NCBI GenBank assembly: GCA_046724395.1
Contig: JBKOWM010000128.1
Span: 1-39,377 of the forward strand
Direction of reading: 5' to 3'
DNA from: DATAEU01 sp046724395
GTDB lineage: Bacteria > Actinomycetota > UBA4738 > HRBIN12
DNA length: 39,377 bases
Below, in pieces: positions 15,651 to 23,284 of this stretch. Position numbers and translations under genes: made by a program. Positions within the stretch are counted from its first letter, which is position 1; each line of letters opens with the position of its first letter. The notes beneath the pieces were generated by a model. The model had not been told where the DNA came from. It saw only the letters and a list, made by a program, of their open reading frames with translations, and searched no databases.

Positions 15651-16538
15651 CTAGGCCGTCTTCGATTCGGGCAGACGAACACTCCCCGGACGGATTCGCG
15701 ACTCAAACTCGTACGCGACGGCAAACCCCAGGTGCAGCGCGAGCGATGTCAGGACCGCCCATAGCAGGAGGGCGACGAACGCGATCAGGGACCCGTACGT
15801 TTGCCCCCCGCCGACCGATAGGTACAGGGCGAGGGCCGCGGTGAAGGCGACCCACAGCACGACGGTGACGCCCACGCCGACCCACATGGCCCGTCGAGGC
15901 CGGACCGGCCGGCGCGGCGCCTCGCGGAACAACAGGTAGATAGCCGAGCCCACGACGACGACGCCGAGCGGCCACCGGGCCACCGCCCAGATGGTCGCCG
16001 CGTCGCGACCCAGACCGAGCCCGGTCTCGATCGCCCTGCCGCCACCGATCATCAACCCACCGATGACCAGCAGGAGTCCGGCCGAGAGGGCGAGCACGAA
16101 GGCGCGCGTGAACCGCCGGACCGCGGGGGGATCGTCGTCATCGGCCAGACGGTTGGCGGATCGCTCGACTTGGGCCATCGCCAGCGTTCCGGCGGTGAGC
16201 GCCGCCGCCAGGCCGAAGAACGCGGCGGTGCCGCCGTTCGACGCCCCGTGGGCGGCCGCCCGCTGCAGTATCCGACCGCTCGCGCCGGGCGAGAGCGTTC
16301 CCGCCATGTGCTGCACGGCCAGCCGCAGCTGCTCAACGCCGAGGACGCTCGCGAGTCCGATCAGGCCGATGAAGCCCGACACGAGAACGAAGACGAACTG
16401 GTACGCGAGCGCGCGCGTGTGGCTCGTACCGTCGGCGTTGAGGAACCGGCGGACCGATCCCTGGGCGATGGATACGACGCCGTCGCGACGAACGGTCGAC
16501 GCGATCCGTCCCTGCCTGGTCGCGGTGCGGCTCGCCAT
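15651..16538 (-). CDS. YihY/virulence factor BrkB family membrane protein
   Basis: 295 aa from the ATG at 16538, preceded by GGGGG at 5 bases. The frame is open to 16832, but that part overlaps a structured RNA and has no homology-like character. It has about six hydrophobic segments. Family marks are a cytoplasmic N-terminus with RFLNADGTSHTRALAYQFVF, then the C-terminal QTYGSLIAFVALLLWAVLTSLALHLG block, which corresponds to the conserved YGS(L/F)..v..LLLW segment of YihY/BrkB. Family members were once misnamed RNase BN; their transport role is uncertain. The gene is read away from the ncRNA on the same strand (about 130 bp gap), so read-through from the ncRNA promoter is possible. Confidence 0.85.
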   Translation of the reverse strand: MASRTATRQGRIASTVRRDGVVSIAQGSVRRFLNADGTSHTRALAYQFVFVLVSGFIGLIGLASVLGVEQLRLAVQHMAGTLSPGASGRILQRAAAHGASNGGTAAFFGLAAALTAGTLAMAQVERSANRLADDDDPPAVRRFTRAFVLALSAGLLLVIGGLMIGGGRAIETGLGLGRDAATIWAVARWPLGVVVVGSAIYLLFREAPRRPVRPRRAMWVGVGVTVVLWVAFTAALALYLSVGGGQTYGSLIAFVALLLWAVLTSLALHLGFAVAYEFESRIRPGSVRLPESKTA

Positions 16539-16664
16539 GTCTGCCCCCAACCCCGTCCGGAGGATGCGCTGGTCGATTCCCCCTTGGTCCACGACGAAAC
16601 CTTGCCGAGCCTGACCGGCCCGAGCGGTCATGCTCGCCGAGAGTCGTGGCCAGAGAGACGGGCC

Positions 16665-16943
16665 AGGAAGACGCAAGAACCCGAGGGACCCTGCACGCCG
16701 CGAACCGGGGTTCGGGCGAACGTCAGCCCCTCGGGTTCCAGTCGCCCCGAGCAACGCGAGCCGCTGTCTTGGTTTCCTGGCGGTAGACCCTTTCGTTGGG
16801 CTTTGGGGCGTCCCGAGCCTCCCCGCCCGCACAGCCAGTTAGCCTTCCCGGCCGTACGACCAAGTGCGCCCAGTTCGCCTTACGGCTTTCCCAGGGGTCC
16901 CCGCGTCGGTTCCCTGACTCAGCCGCTCCGGCTGCTCGGAGCA
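16665..16943 (-). ncRNA. Structured non-coding RNA of unknown class (~280 nt)
   Basis: This non-coding stretch is full of complementary segments when read on the minus strand. They are: AGCCG/CGGCT (16921-16933); GCC-GUAA-GGC with a GNRA-type loop (16877-16886); CGCAC (16864-16868) with GUGCG (16828-16832); GGGCG (16824-16828) with CGCCC (16806-16810); GCCC-AACGAAA-GGGU (16787-16801); CCGC/GCGG (16761-16764 with 16780-16783); and a long end hairpin CCCGAGGG (16728-16735) with CCCUCGGG (16680-16687), which encloses the perfect CGAACC-CC-GGUUCG (16701-16714). Loops are purine-rich on the minus strand, which fixes orientation. It has its own sigma70-like promoter, and the end hairpin is followed by UUCUUGCGUCUU. 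It lacks the hallmark sequences of tmRNA, RNase P RNA and SRP RNA. It may belong to a known actinobacterial class such as raiA-type RNAs, which I cannot confirm. Ends are approximate. Confidence 0.68.
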
Positions 16944-16949
16944 CCGCGC

Positions 16950-16978
16950 AGGGTAGCGAGGGCCATCGGCCGGGTCAA
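16950..16978 (-). promoter_or_regulatory. Promoter of the structured RNA (TTGACC-N17-TACCCT)
   Basis: Read on the minus strand, TTGACC (16978-16973) and TACCCT (16955-16950) are separated by exactly 17 bases, the optimum for a housekeeping sigma factor. It is the best-spaced -35/-10 pair I found in the window. Transcription would begin near 16943. The next ~120 bases towards 17098 hold no gene that I can support. Confidence 0.65.
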
Positions 16979-17097
16979 CTTGGCATCACCGCAGGTCAGT
17001 GATCATTTCCGCAGGTAGCAACGACGGTCGAAAAAGCGACAAGATCGCCCGCCCCTCGGAAGCGTCGCCGGGCGACGCCGCTCGCCGGCAGACCGAC

Positions 17098-17111
17098 GGT
17101 AGCCTTCGGGC
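17098..17111 (+). promoter_or_regulatory. GGTAGCCTTCGGGC promoter element
   Basis: TAGCCT at 17100-17105 fits a TANNNT -10 box, with transcription starting on or near the ATG at 17112. The same 14-base element, with one difference, stands at 24073-24086, three bases before another start codon. No clear -35 is seen. Confidence 0.5.
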
Positions 17112-17141
17112 ATGCGTGGACTGCGTCGTTCGGTCCGATGA
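17112..17141 (+). CDS. Nine-codon leader peptide (MRGLRRSVR)
   Basis: A mini-ORF, ATG at 17112 to TGA at 17139-17141, encodes MRGLRRSVR. Its stop overlaps the ATG of the 972-aa dehydrogenase by four bases (ATGA). It begins where transcription from the TAGCCT box should start, so it would be translated as a leaderless message. The dehydrogenase ATG has no Shine-Dalgarno sequence of its own, so re-initiation after the mini-ORF could supply its translation. It is basic (4 Arg of 9 residues). The reading frame and overlap are seen directly; its translation is inference, and it may simply be the 26-base 5' UTR. Confidence 0.4.
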   Translation: MRGLRRSVR

Positions 17142-20056
17142 CGCGCCCGGCGCTTCGCGTCGAGGATCGTGCGCCAAGCGACATCTCACCGCTCCTTCGA
17201 GATCTCGCGGTCGAACTCGCTCGCGCCGTCGACGGCGAGGTGCGATTTGGCCGAGGCGACCGGGCGGTGTATTCGACGGACGCGTCGAACTATCGACATC
17301 TGCCACTCGGCGTCGTCGTTCCTCGCCACGTCGAAGACATGGTCGCTACAGTCCGGCTGTGTTCGCAGGCGCACGTGCCGGTGCTTCCGCGCGGGGCCGG
17401 AACGAGTCTCGCCGGGCAAGGCTGCAACGAAGCGGTCGTGATCGACGCGAGCAAGTACCTACCGGACGTTCTGCACGTCGACGAGCGAACGAGGACGGCC
17501 CGCGTCCAGCCGGGCGTCGTGCTCGATCACCTTCGGCAACGGGCGGGTGACGTCGGGCTGACGTTCGCCCCGGATCCGGCGACGCACGCCCAGTGCACGC
17601 TCGCCGGAATGATCGGCAACGACGCGTGCGGGGTGCACTCGTTGCTGTCGGAGTTCGCCGGGCCCGGACCACGTACGACGCACAACGTCCGAGAGCTCGA
17701 CGTCCTGACGTCGGACGGCGTGCGTATGCGCGTCGGTCCGACGAGCGCCGACGACCTCGCCGCGATCGTTGCCGCGGGGGGGCGACGCGGTCAGATCTAC
17801 TCGGCCCTCGCCGATCTTCGCAACCGATACGCCGACGAGATCCGGTCGCGCTTCCCGCGCATCGCGCGCCGCGTCTCGGGCTACAACCTCGAGTACCTGC
17901 TTCCCGAGCACGGTTTCGACGTCGCGAAGGCCCTCGTCGGCTCGGAGGGGACCTGCGTCACGATTCTCGAGGCAACCGTCGAGCTCGTACCCTGGCCCGC
18001 CCACCGCTCGACGATCGTGCTCGGCTTCGCCGATGTGTTCGCTGCCGCGGACGCGGTTCCCGAGATCCGCGAGTTGCGCCCGACCGGGCTGGAGGGCTTC
18101 GACGATCACCTCGTCGACGACAACCGGCGCAAGGGTCTGAATTCGGCGGCCGTCGCCGGACTCCCCGACGGCGCCGGGTGGATCCTCGTGGAGATCGGTG
18201 GCGACGACCGCCAAGACGCCGAGGGTCGTGCGCGAGAGGTGCTGCGAAGCCTTCGCGGCCTTCCCGGCCTCAGCGCGTCCGCGCTGCTTCTCGATGCCGT
18301 AATGAGCCGTCAAGTGTGGGGCGTTCGCGAGTCCGGTCTCGGCGCCACCGCTCACGTGCCCGGCAAGCCGCCGAGGTGGGAGGGCTGGGAGGACGCGGCC
18401 GTCCCACCCGAACGCCTCGGGGAGTACCTGCGGGGGTTCCGCGCGCTGCTCGATCGCTGGGGCTACGAGGCGTCGATGTACGGCCACTTCGGACAGGGCT
18501 GCGTTCACTCGCGCGCGTCGTTCGACCTCGCGTCGGCCCCCGGCATCGCGGCGTTCCGCGCGTTCGTCACCGACGCAGCGGAGCTCGTCGTCGGCCTGGG
18601 TGGGTCGCTGTCGGGCGAGCACGGAGACGGGCAGGCGCGGGCGGAGCTGCTGCCGAAGATGTTCGGCGAGGAGCTCGTTCGGGCCTTCGAGACGTTCAAG
18701 CGGATCTGGGATCCGGGGGGCCTCATGAACCCCGGCCGCATCGTCTGGCCGGCGCCGCTCGACGCGGATCTCCGACTCGGCCCAGACTACTCTCCGACTG
18801 CGGTCTCGACGCGTCTTACGTTCGGACGCGAGGGGTCGTTCGCCGACGCGGCGCTCCGGTGCGTCGGGGTCGGGACGTGTCGTCGGATGGACGGCGGCAC
18901 GATGTGCCCCAGCTATCGCGTCACGCGCGAGGAGGAACATTCGACGCGGGGGCGCGCCCGCCTGCTCTACGAGATGCTCAACGGGGCGGAGCTCGAGCTG
19001 TGGCGGAGCGACGAGGTCAAGCGCGCGCTCGATCTGTGCCTGTCGTGCAAGGCATGCAAGAGCGAGTGCCCCGTCAACGTCGACGTAGCGACCTACAAGG
19101 CGGAGTTCCTCTCGCACTATTACGAGGCACGCCGAAAGCCTCGCGTTGCTTACGCCATGGGGCTGCTCCCGTGGTGGGCGCGCGCAGCCTCGCGAACGCC
19201 GCGGTTGACGAACGCCATGCTGTCGTCGCCGTTGCTCGGCTCCGTCGCGAAGCGGGCGGCCGGCATCGCGCCGGCGCGGTCGGCGCCTCGGTTCGCCGAT
19301 ACGACGTTTCGCGCCTGGTTCCGTCGACGAGGACGGGACGTCTCGTCCGGCGGCGAACGCGTCTTGTTGTGGCCGGACACTTTCACGGACCGGTTTGACG
19401 CGGACGTCGCGATGGCCGCAGTCGATGTGCTCGAGCGAGCGGGCGCGCGCGTCGAGATCCCGCGCCGCTGGGCGTGCTGCGGCCGTCCGCTCTACGACCA
19501 CGGCATGCTCGACCTCGCAGCGCGGCTGCTCCGTCGCACGGTCGATGTATTGCGTCCGGCGATCGACGCGGAGGTTCCCGTGGTCGTCCTCGAGCCCAGC
19601 TGCGCTGCCGTGTTCCGCGACGAGCTTCCCGCCATGTTGCCGGACGACGCCGACGCGGCGGCCCTGGCGGCGCACGTGGTCACGCTTGCGCAATACCTGG
19701 ATGCGCGTGGTTTCGAGCCGTCGAGGATGGACGCGCACGCGATCCTCCAAGTGCACTGTCACCAGCGGGCGGTCGTCGGGATCGAAGCCGACCGCCGGCT
19801 CCTCGACGCGCTCGGCCTCGAGCTGGCGGAGCCGGAGGAGGGCTGCTGCGGGATGGCCGGGGGATTCGGCTTCGAGGACGGGCGCCGCTATCAGACGTCG
19901 GTACGCATCGCGGAGCGCTCGCTGCTGCCCGCCATTCGCCGGGCGGACGACGGAACGCTCGTGATCGCGGACGGGTTCAGCTGCCGGACGCAGATCGAGC
20001 AGGGAACCGGCCGCCGGGCGATGCACCTTTCCGAGGTGTTGGCCGCCGTACGGTGA
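17138..20056 (+). CDS. FAD-linked oxidase fused to (Fe-S)-binding CCG-domain protein (GlcD-GlcF/YdiJ-type dehydrogenase)
   Basis: 972 aa. The N-terminal half is a VAO/GlcD flavoprotein: the FAD PP-loop PRGAGTSLAGQ is at 84-94, then GNDACGVHSL and ALVGSEGTCVTI, and the C-terminal cap with YGHFGQGCVHSR and GLGGSLSGEHGDGQARAELL. Two cysteine clusters follow (GVGTCRRMDGGTMCPS near 580 and CLSCKACKSECPV near 635) for [4Fe-4S] centres, then two CCG domains (WACCGRPLYD near 777, EEGCCGMAGGFGFE near 902). This fused layout is found in D-lactate, D-2-hydroxyglutarate (YdiJ) and related 2-hydroxyacid dehydrogenases; the exact substrate cannot be told. It is soluble or membrane-associated, passing electrons to quinone or a carrier. 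The start ATG at 17138 is coupled to a possible 9-codon leader. Confidence 0.92.
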   Translation: MTRPALRVEDRAPSDISPLLRDLAVELARAVDGEVRFGRGDRAVYSTDASNYRHLPLGVVVPRHVEDMVATVRLCSQAHVPVLPRGAGTSLAGQGCNEAVVIDASKYLPDVLHVDERTRTARVQPGVVLDHLRQRAGDVGLTFAPDPATHAQCTLAGMIGNDACGVHSLLSEFAGPGPRTTHNVRELDVLTSDGVRMRVGPTSADDLAAIVAAGGRRGQIYSALADLRNRYADEIRSRFPRIARRVSGYNLEYLLPEHGFDVAKALVGSEGTCVTILEATVELVPWPAHRSTIVLGFADVFAAADAVPEIRELRPTGLEGFDDHLVDDNRRKGLNSAAVAGLPDGAGWILVEIGGDDRQDAEGRAREVLRSLRGLPGLSASALLLDAVMSRQVWGVRESGLGATAHVPGKPPRWEGWEDAAVPPERLGEYLRGFRALLDRWGYEASMYGHFGQGCVHSRASFDLASAPGIAAFRAFVTDAAELVVGLGGSLSGEHGDGQARAELLPKMFGEELVRAFETFKRIWDPGGLMNPGRIVWPAPLDADLRLGPDYSPTAVSTRLTFGREGSFADAALRCVGVGTCRRMDGGTMCPSYRVTREEEHSTRGRARLLYEMLNGAELELWRSDEVKRALDLCLSCKACKSECPVNVDVATYKAEFLSHYYEARRKPRVAYAMGLLPWWARAASRTPRLTNAMLSSPLLGSVAKRAAGIAPARSAPRFADTTFRAWFRRRGRDVSSGGERVLLWPDTFTDRFDADVAMAAVDVLERAGARVEIPRRWACCGRPLYDHGMLDLAARLLRRTVDVLRPAIDAEVPVVVLEPSCAAVFRDELPAMLPDDADAAALAAHVVTLAQYLDARGFEPSRMDAHAILQVHCHQRAVVGIEADRRLLDALGLELAEPEEGCCGMAGGFGFEDGRRYQTSVRIAERSLLPAIRRADDGTLVIADGFSCRTQIEQGTGRRAMHLSEVLAAVR

Positions 20057-20085
20057 CTCCGGTCGTCGCCACCGAGTGGAATCGG

Positions 20086-20113
20086 TGGACTCGGGTGAGG
20101 CACTCCGTACACT
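20086..20113 (+). promoter_or_regulatory. Leaderless promoter of the LLM oxidoreductase (TGGACT-N16-TACACT)
   Basis: TGGACT (20086-20091) and TACACT (20108-20113) are 16 bases apart. The -10 box ends seven bases before the GTG at 20121, so transcription should start at or next to the start codon. This supports choosing 20121 over the in-frame GTGs at 20076 and 20085. Confidence 0.55.
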
Positions 20114-20120
20114 GCGCGCC

Positions 20121-21020
20121 GTGGCGAGACCGCTTCGCGTCGGCGTCCAACTGCCGGAGGTGGAGCGCGATGTCCGGTGGCCCGAACTGCTCCGCATGAC
20201 GCGCGGCGCCGAAGAAGTCGGGTTCGACTCCGTGTGGGTCGGGGACCACCTCCTCTATCGCGACGACGGACGGCCGGAGCGCGGCCCCTGGGATGCGTGG
20301 GTTCTGCTTTCGGCCGTCGCGGCCGTCACCGAGCGGGTGCGGCTAGGTCCGCTGGTCGCATGCGCCGCGTTCCATCCGCCCGGCGTCCTCGCGCGAATGG
20401 CGGCGGCCGTCGATGCGGTGAGCGACGGACGCCTCGTCCTCGGCGTGGGGGCGGGGTGGAACGAGGCCGAGTTCCGGGCTTTCGGTCTGCCTTTCGACCT
20501 CCGCGTCGCGCGGTTCGAGGAGGCGTTCGACGTGATCCGGCGCCTGCTCGCCGGCGAGCGGGTCAGTCGTGACGGGCGGTTTGTCCGCGTCGAGGACGCG
20601 GTCCTGTTGCCACCGCCACGCGGCCGTGTGCCGCTGATGGTCGGCAGTAGCGGCGAGCGCATGCTGACCGCGACACTTCCGGTGGTCGACGCGTGGAACG
20701 CGTGGTTCGACCTGTACGGGAACACGCCCGAGGGGTTCGAGGCCGAGTGCGGGAGGGTCGACGCGATCGCGGAACGCGTCGGTCGCCCGCCCGACGAGAT
20801 CGACCGAAGCGCGTGCGTCCTCGTCGTCCTCGACCGGTCGAGTCGCGAGCGCCCCGTTCCCGACGGCGTGACGCCGCTCGAGGGCCCGGCGGATCGCATC
20901 GCCAAGGGCCTGCGCGCGCTGGCGGAGGCCGGCGCCGACGAGGCCATCCTCGTCGTCGACCCGATAACCGAGCGTGCCATCCGATCGCTGGGCGCCGCGC
21001 TCGCGGCGCTCGACGCATGA
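20121..21020 (+). CDS. LLM class (probably F420-dependent) oxidoreductase
   Basis: 299 aa. It has the luciferase-like TIM-barrel pattern: RVGVQLPEVERDVRWPELLRMTRGAEEVGFDSVWVGDHLL at the N-terminus, VRLGPLVACAAFHPPGVLARMAAAVDAVSDGRLVLGVGAGWNEAEFRAFG, RFEEAFDVIRRLLAGERVS, and VPLMVGSSGERML. The GAGWNEAEFRAFG block and AVDAVSDGRL are typical of the actinobacterial F420-dependent group; a flavin cofactor cannot be excluded. The substrate is unknown. Its stop overlaps the ATG of the S51 peptidase gene (ATGA), so the two are translationally coupled. It begins leaderless, directly behind a -10 box. Confidence 0.9.
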   Translation: MARPLRVGVQLPEVERDVRWPELLRMTRGAEEVGFDSVWVGDHLLYRDDGRPERGPWDAWVLLSAVAAVTERVRLGPLVACAAFHPPGVLARMAAAVDAVSDGRLVLGVGAGWNEAEFRAFGLPFDLRVARFEEAFDVIRRLLAGERVSRDGRFVRVEDAVLLPPPRGRVPLMVGSSGERMLTATLPVVDAWNAWFDLYGNTPEGFEAECGRVDAIAERVGRPPDEIDRSACVLVVLDRSSRERPVPDGVTPLEGPADRIAKGLRALAEAGADEAILVVDPITERAIRSLGAALAALDA

Positions 21021-21739
21021 AGCCGGGCCCGCTCGCGCTCGTTGGCGGCGACGAGCTAAACCCGGGCAACGAGCCGCAGGATCGCGTCCTACTCGAGGCC
21101 GCCGTCGGCGGACCGGCGTTCGTGCTCGCCACGGCGGCCACGCGCCACCGTCCTGATCTGGCCGTCGAGAACTCTCGCCGGTGGTTCGGAGGCCTGGGGC
21201 TCGAGGTCGAGGAGCTCCCGGCCACGAAGCGGTCGCACGTCATGTCGGGTGACATCGCGCAACGGGCACGATCGGGCCGGTTCTTCTACCTCGTCGGCGG
21301 CGATCCGGGGATCGTTCCATCGCTCTTGGCGGGCTCCGTCGTATGGCGCGCGGTCGTCGCCGCATGGAGGGAGGGTGCGGCGCTCGGCGGCTCCTCCGCC
21401 GGCGCTATGGCGCTCGGTGAATGGACGCTCGTCCGCCGTCGAATGCCGGGCGACGACCGCCGGCGATACGCCGACGCGCTCGGGCTCGTTCCCGGGGTAG
21501 CCGTTCTGCCCCACTACAACACGTTCGGCCACCGATGGGTGGACTCCGCGCTCGCCGCGAAGCCGCGCGACGACGTGGTCCTCGTCGGCCCCGACGAGCG
21601 GACCGCCGCCGTCTGGCACGACGGCGAATGGACGGCGCTCGGCGCCGGAAGCGTCGCGGTCTTCCGGGACGGGGAGCGTCGAACATTCGCGGCTGGGTCG
21701 CGCATCGACGGGCTACCTTCTGCGGCACCCGAAGGCTGA
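21017..21739 (+). CDS. Peptidase S51 / type 1 glutamine amidotransferase-like protein (dipeptidase E or cyanophycinase family)
   Basis: 240 aa from the ATG at 21017. The nucleophile motif is GGSSAGAMALG, in the position and form of the S51 Ser (GxSAGA). Upstream FYLVGGDPGIVPSLL and N-terminal LALVGGDELNPGN also match the family, and PHYNTFGHRWVDSAL near the end holds the likely catalytic His. S51 enzymes hydrolyse Asp-X dipeptides (PepE) or cyanophycin (CphB); which applies here is unclear. Translation is coupled to the preceding LLM oxidoreductase, which is an unusual partnership. A CTACCTT stretch near its 3' end (21713-21719) could be a promoter box for downstream genes. Confidence 0.82.
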   Translation: MKPGPLALVGGDELNPGNEPQDRVLLEAAVGGPAFVLATAATRHRPDLAVENSRRWFGGLGLEVEELPATKRSHVMSGDIAQRARSGRFFYLVGGDPGIVPSLLAGSVVWRAVVAAWREGAALGGSSAGAMALGEWTLVRRRMPGDDRRRYADALGLVPGVAVLPHYNTFGHRWVDSALAAKPRDDVVLVGPDERTAAVWHDGEWTALGAGSVAVFRDGERRTFAAGSRIDGLPSAAPEG

Positions 21740-21924
21740 ATCGGCGGACCGACCGCAACCCGTAAATGCGGCGCAGCGTGATGCTGGTTCAACCGGCACC
21801 GGCGAGCGCCGGGTGTGTCCTCGATCCCGGCCCACGGTCGCGTCCCGAGCGTCGTCGATCTATGCTGTTGACTCGCCGTTCAAAAATGGCGACGGACATG
21901 GGCGCGCGGCGTTCGGAGGCGGTC

Positions 21925-23088
21925 GTGAACGGAAGCGCGAAGGGAACGCTCGAGCAGCGCATGCGGGACGAGGCGGCGGGATGGCGGCCGAAGCCGACGC
22001 TCGCGGGGCGCGAGTACTGGGACGAGGACGTCTGGCGCGAGGAGCGCGACCGGATCTGGCACTCGACGTGGGTGGCCGTCGGTCGCGCGGAGGAGGTGCC
22101 GGACAGGGGCTCGTATCGCACGTACGACGTTGCCGGCGAAAGCGTGTTCGTCACGCGAAACGCTGACGGTGAGCTGCGCGGCTTCTACAACGTCTGCTCC
22201 CACCGGGGCACGCGGTTCCTCGATGAGGGCTGCGGCACGGTCAAGAAGGCGTTCAAGTGCCCGTACCACGGCTGGACGTACGGGCTGAACGGCGAGCTGC
22301 TCGCAACGCCGAACGTCGAGCAGGACGAATTCTTCGACCGAGCCGACTACCCGCTACACGCGATCCACGTCGACACGTACGCGGGCTTCCTGTTCCTGAA
22401 CCTGTCGAGCGCACGGCCGATCCCGCTCGTCGAGTTCTTGCGTTCGGGCGCCGAGACTATGACGGCCTTCGACCGATTCTCGATGCAGGACCTTCGGATC
22501 GGGCACCGGATCGTGTACGAGGTGAAGGCCAACTGGAAGATCCTCGTCGAGAACTACAACGAGTGCCTGCACTGTCCGACCATCCATCCAGAGCTCGTGC
22601 AGGTCGTGCCGCTGTTCCGCTTCGGCGAGGTCTGGGACGAGGACATCCGCGACGACGGGCTTCAGATGATGGAGGGCGCGACGAGCTTCAATCCGACGGG
22701 CGCCTCGACGCTCCCGAGGTTTCCGGGCATCCTCGAAGAAGACGTCAACCGGTACTACGGGATCTACCAGTTTCCGAACCTCGCGCTCGACATGCACCCG
22801 GACTGCGTCCAGTACTACATCCTGGTCCCCCGCGAGCAGGGGCATACGACGGTGATCAGCGACTACCTGTTCATGCCGGAGACCATCGACGATCGCGACG
22901 TATCGAATGAGCCGGTGGTCGATTTCTGGGACCTCATCAGCAAGCAGGATTGGGCCGTGTGCGAGCGAGCGCAGGTCGGCGTGCAATCGCGCGCGTACAC
23001 CACGGGCGTCTACCCTCGCAAGGATCGGTTCCTCTACTGGTTCAACGAGGAGTATCGGCACTGGATGGGCCGGCCCTCGATGGGCTGA
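21925..23088 (+). CDS. Rieske aromatic ring-hydroxylating oxygenase, alpha subunit
   Basis: 387 aa from the GTG at 21925, which has GGAGG (21915-21919) five bases before it; the frame is open upstream, with ATGs at 21886 and 21898 lacking sites. The Rieske [2Fe-2S] ligands are Cys91-Ser-His93 and Cys112-Pro-Tyr-His115 (VCSHRGTRFLDEG, KCPYHGWTYG). The catalytic mononuclear iron triad is visible as NECLHCPTIH (His216, His221) plus Asp342 in KQDWAVCERAQ. Among Rieske oxygenases it looks closest to the choline/carnitine monooxygenase-type alpha subunits (LVENYNECLHCPTIHP, HPDCVQYYIL). No beta subunit, ferredoxin or reductase is in the neighbourhood, so electrons must come from elsewhere. A TATGCT box at 21861-21866 is a plausible -10. 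The substrate is unknown. Confidence 0.92.
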   Translation: MNGSAKGTLEQRMRDEAAGWRPKPTLAGREYWDEDVWREERDRIWHSTWVAVGRAEEVPDRGSYRTYDVAGESVFVTRNADGELRGFYNVCSHRGTRFLDEGCGTVKKAFKCPYHGWTYGLNGELLATPNVEQDEFFDRADYPLHAIHVDTYAGFLFLNLSSARPIPLVEFLRSGAETMTAFDRFSMQDLRIGHRIVYEVKANWKILVENYNECLHCPTIHPELVQVVPLFRFGEVWDEDIRDDGLQMMEGATSFNPTGASTLPRFPGILEEDVNRYYGIYQFPNLALDMHPDCVQYYILVPREQGHTTVISDYLFMPETIDDRDVSNEPVVDFWDLISKQDWAVCERAQVGVQSRAYTTGVYPRKDRFLYWFNEEYRHWMGRPSMG

Positions 23089-23095
23089 ACCGCGT

Positions 23096-23284
23096 TTAGC
23101 TCGCCAGGTACCCACCGTCGACGGCCACCACGGCCCGCGTCACAAACGACGGGCGTCGATGTCCTTCGCGACCACCTCGCCCCTGTCCATCCAGGACGTC
23201 GCTCAGGACGACCCGCGCTCCCTCGCGAGCGAAAAGCCGGGCGTGCGCCTCGCCCTGCCCGCGCGCCCAACGCCCGTCGATGTC
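23096..23284 (-). pseudogene. Short-chain dehydrogenase/reductase (SDR) remnant
   Basis: On the minus strand, the ~60 codons ending at the TAA at 23096 read DGRWARGQGEAHARLF, AREGARVVLSDVLD and then, close behind, FVTRAVVAVDGGYLAS. These are the opening of an SDR (DGKVALITGGARGQGEAHARLF..EGARVVL.DVLD in the family) joined almost directly to an SDR C-terminus (FVTGA...VDGGYLA). The whole middle, including the YxxxK active site, is missing; part of the nucleotide-binding glycine motif is also lost. After DVLD the family-like continuation (GEVVAKDI) is in another frame, so there is at least one frameshift. No start codon is evident. It lies between the convergent Rieske gene and the cupin gene, whose stop it touches. 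Confidence 0.6.

Noticed and set aside
16701..16714. tRNA T-loop-like GGTTCG
   Set aside because: It is half of a perfect 14-base palindrome; there is no acceptor, D or anticodon arm around it.
16539..16832. N-terminal extension of the YihY-like protein into the RNA region
   Set aside because: The extension has no homology-like character, starts inside a structured RNA, and the ATG at 16538 has a better site and fits the family.
16840..16848. TTAGCCTTC on the plus strand as another GGTAGCCT promoter
   Set aside because: It lies inside the ncRNA, where the minus-strand sequence is part of the folded region, and no gene start follows.
16665..16943. tmRNA, RNase P RNA or SRP RNA
   Set aside because: No tag ORF or CCA-ending acceptor, no GAGGAAAGUCC/ACAGAA-type RNase P blocks, and no SRP loop; size and helices do not fit.
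17459..20197. 912-codon minus-strand open frame opposite the FAD/Fe-S dehydrogenase
   Set aside because: The plus-strand gene has all cofactor motifs, while the minus frame has none.
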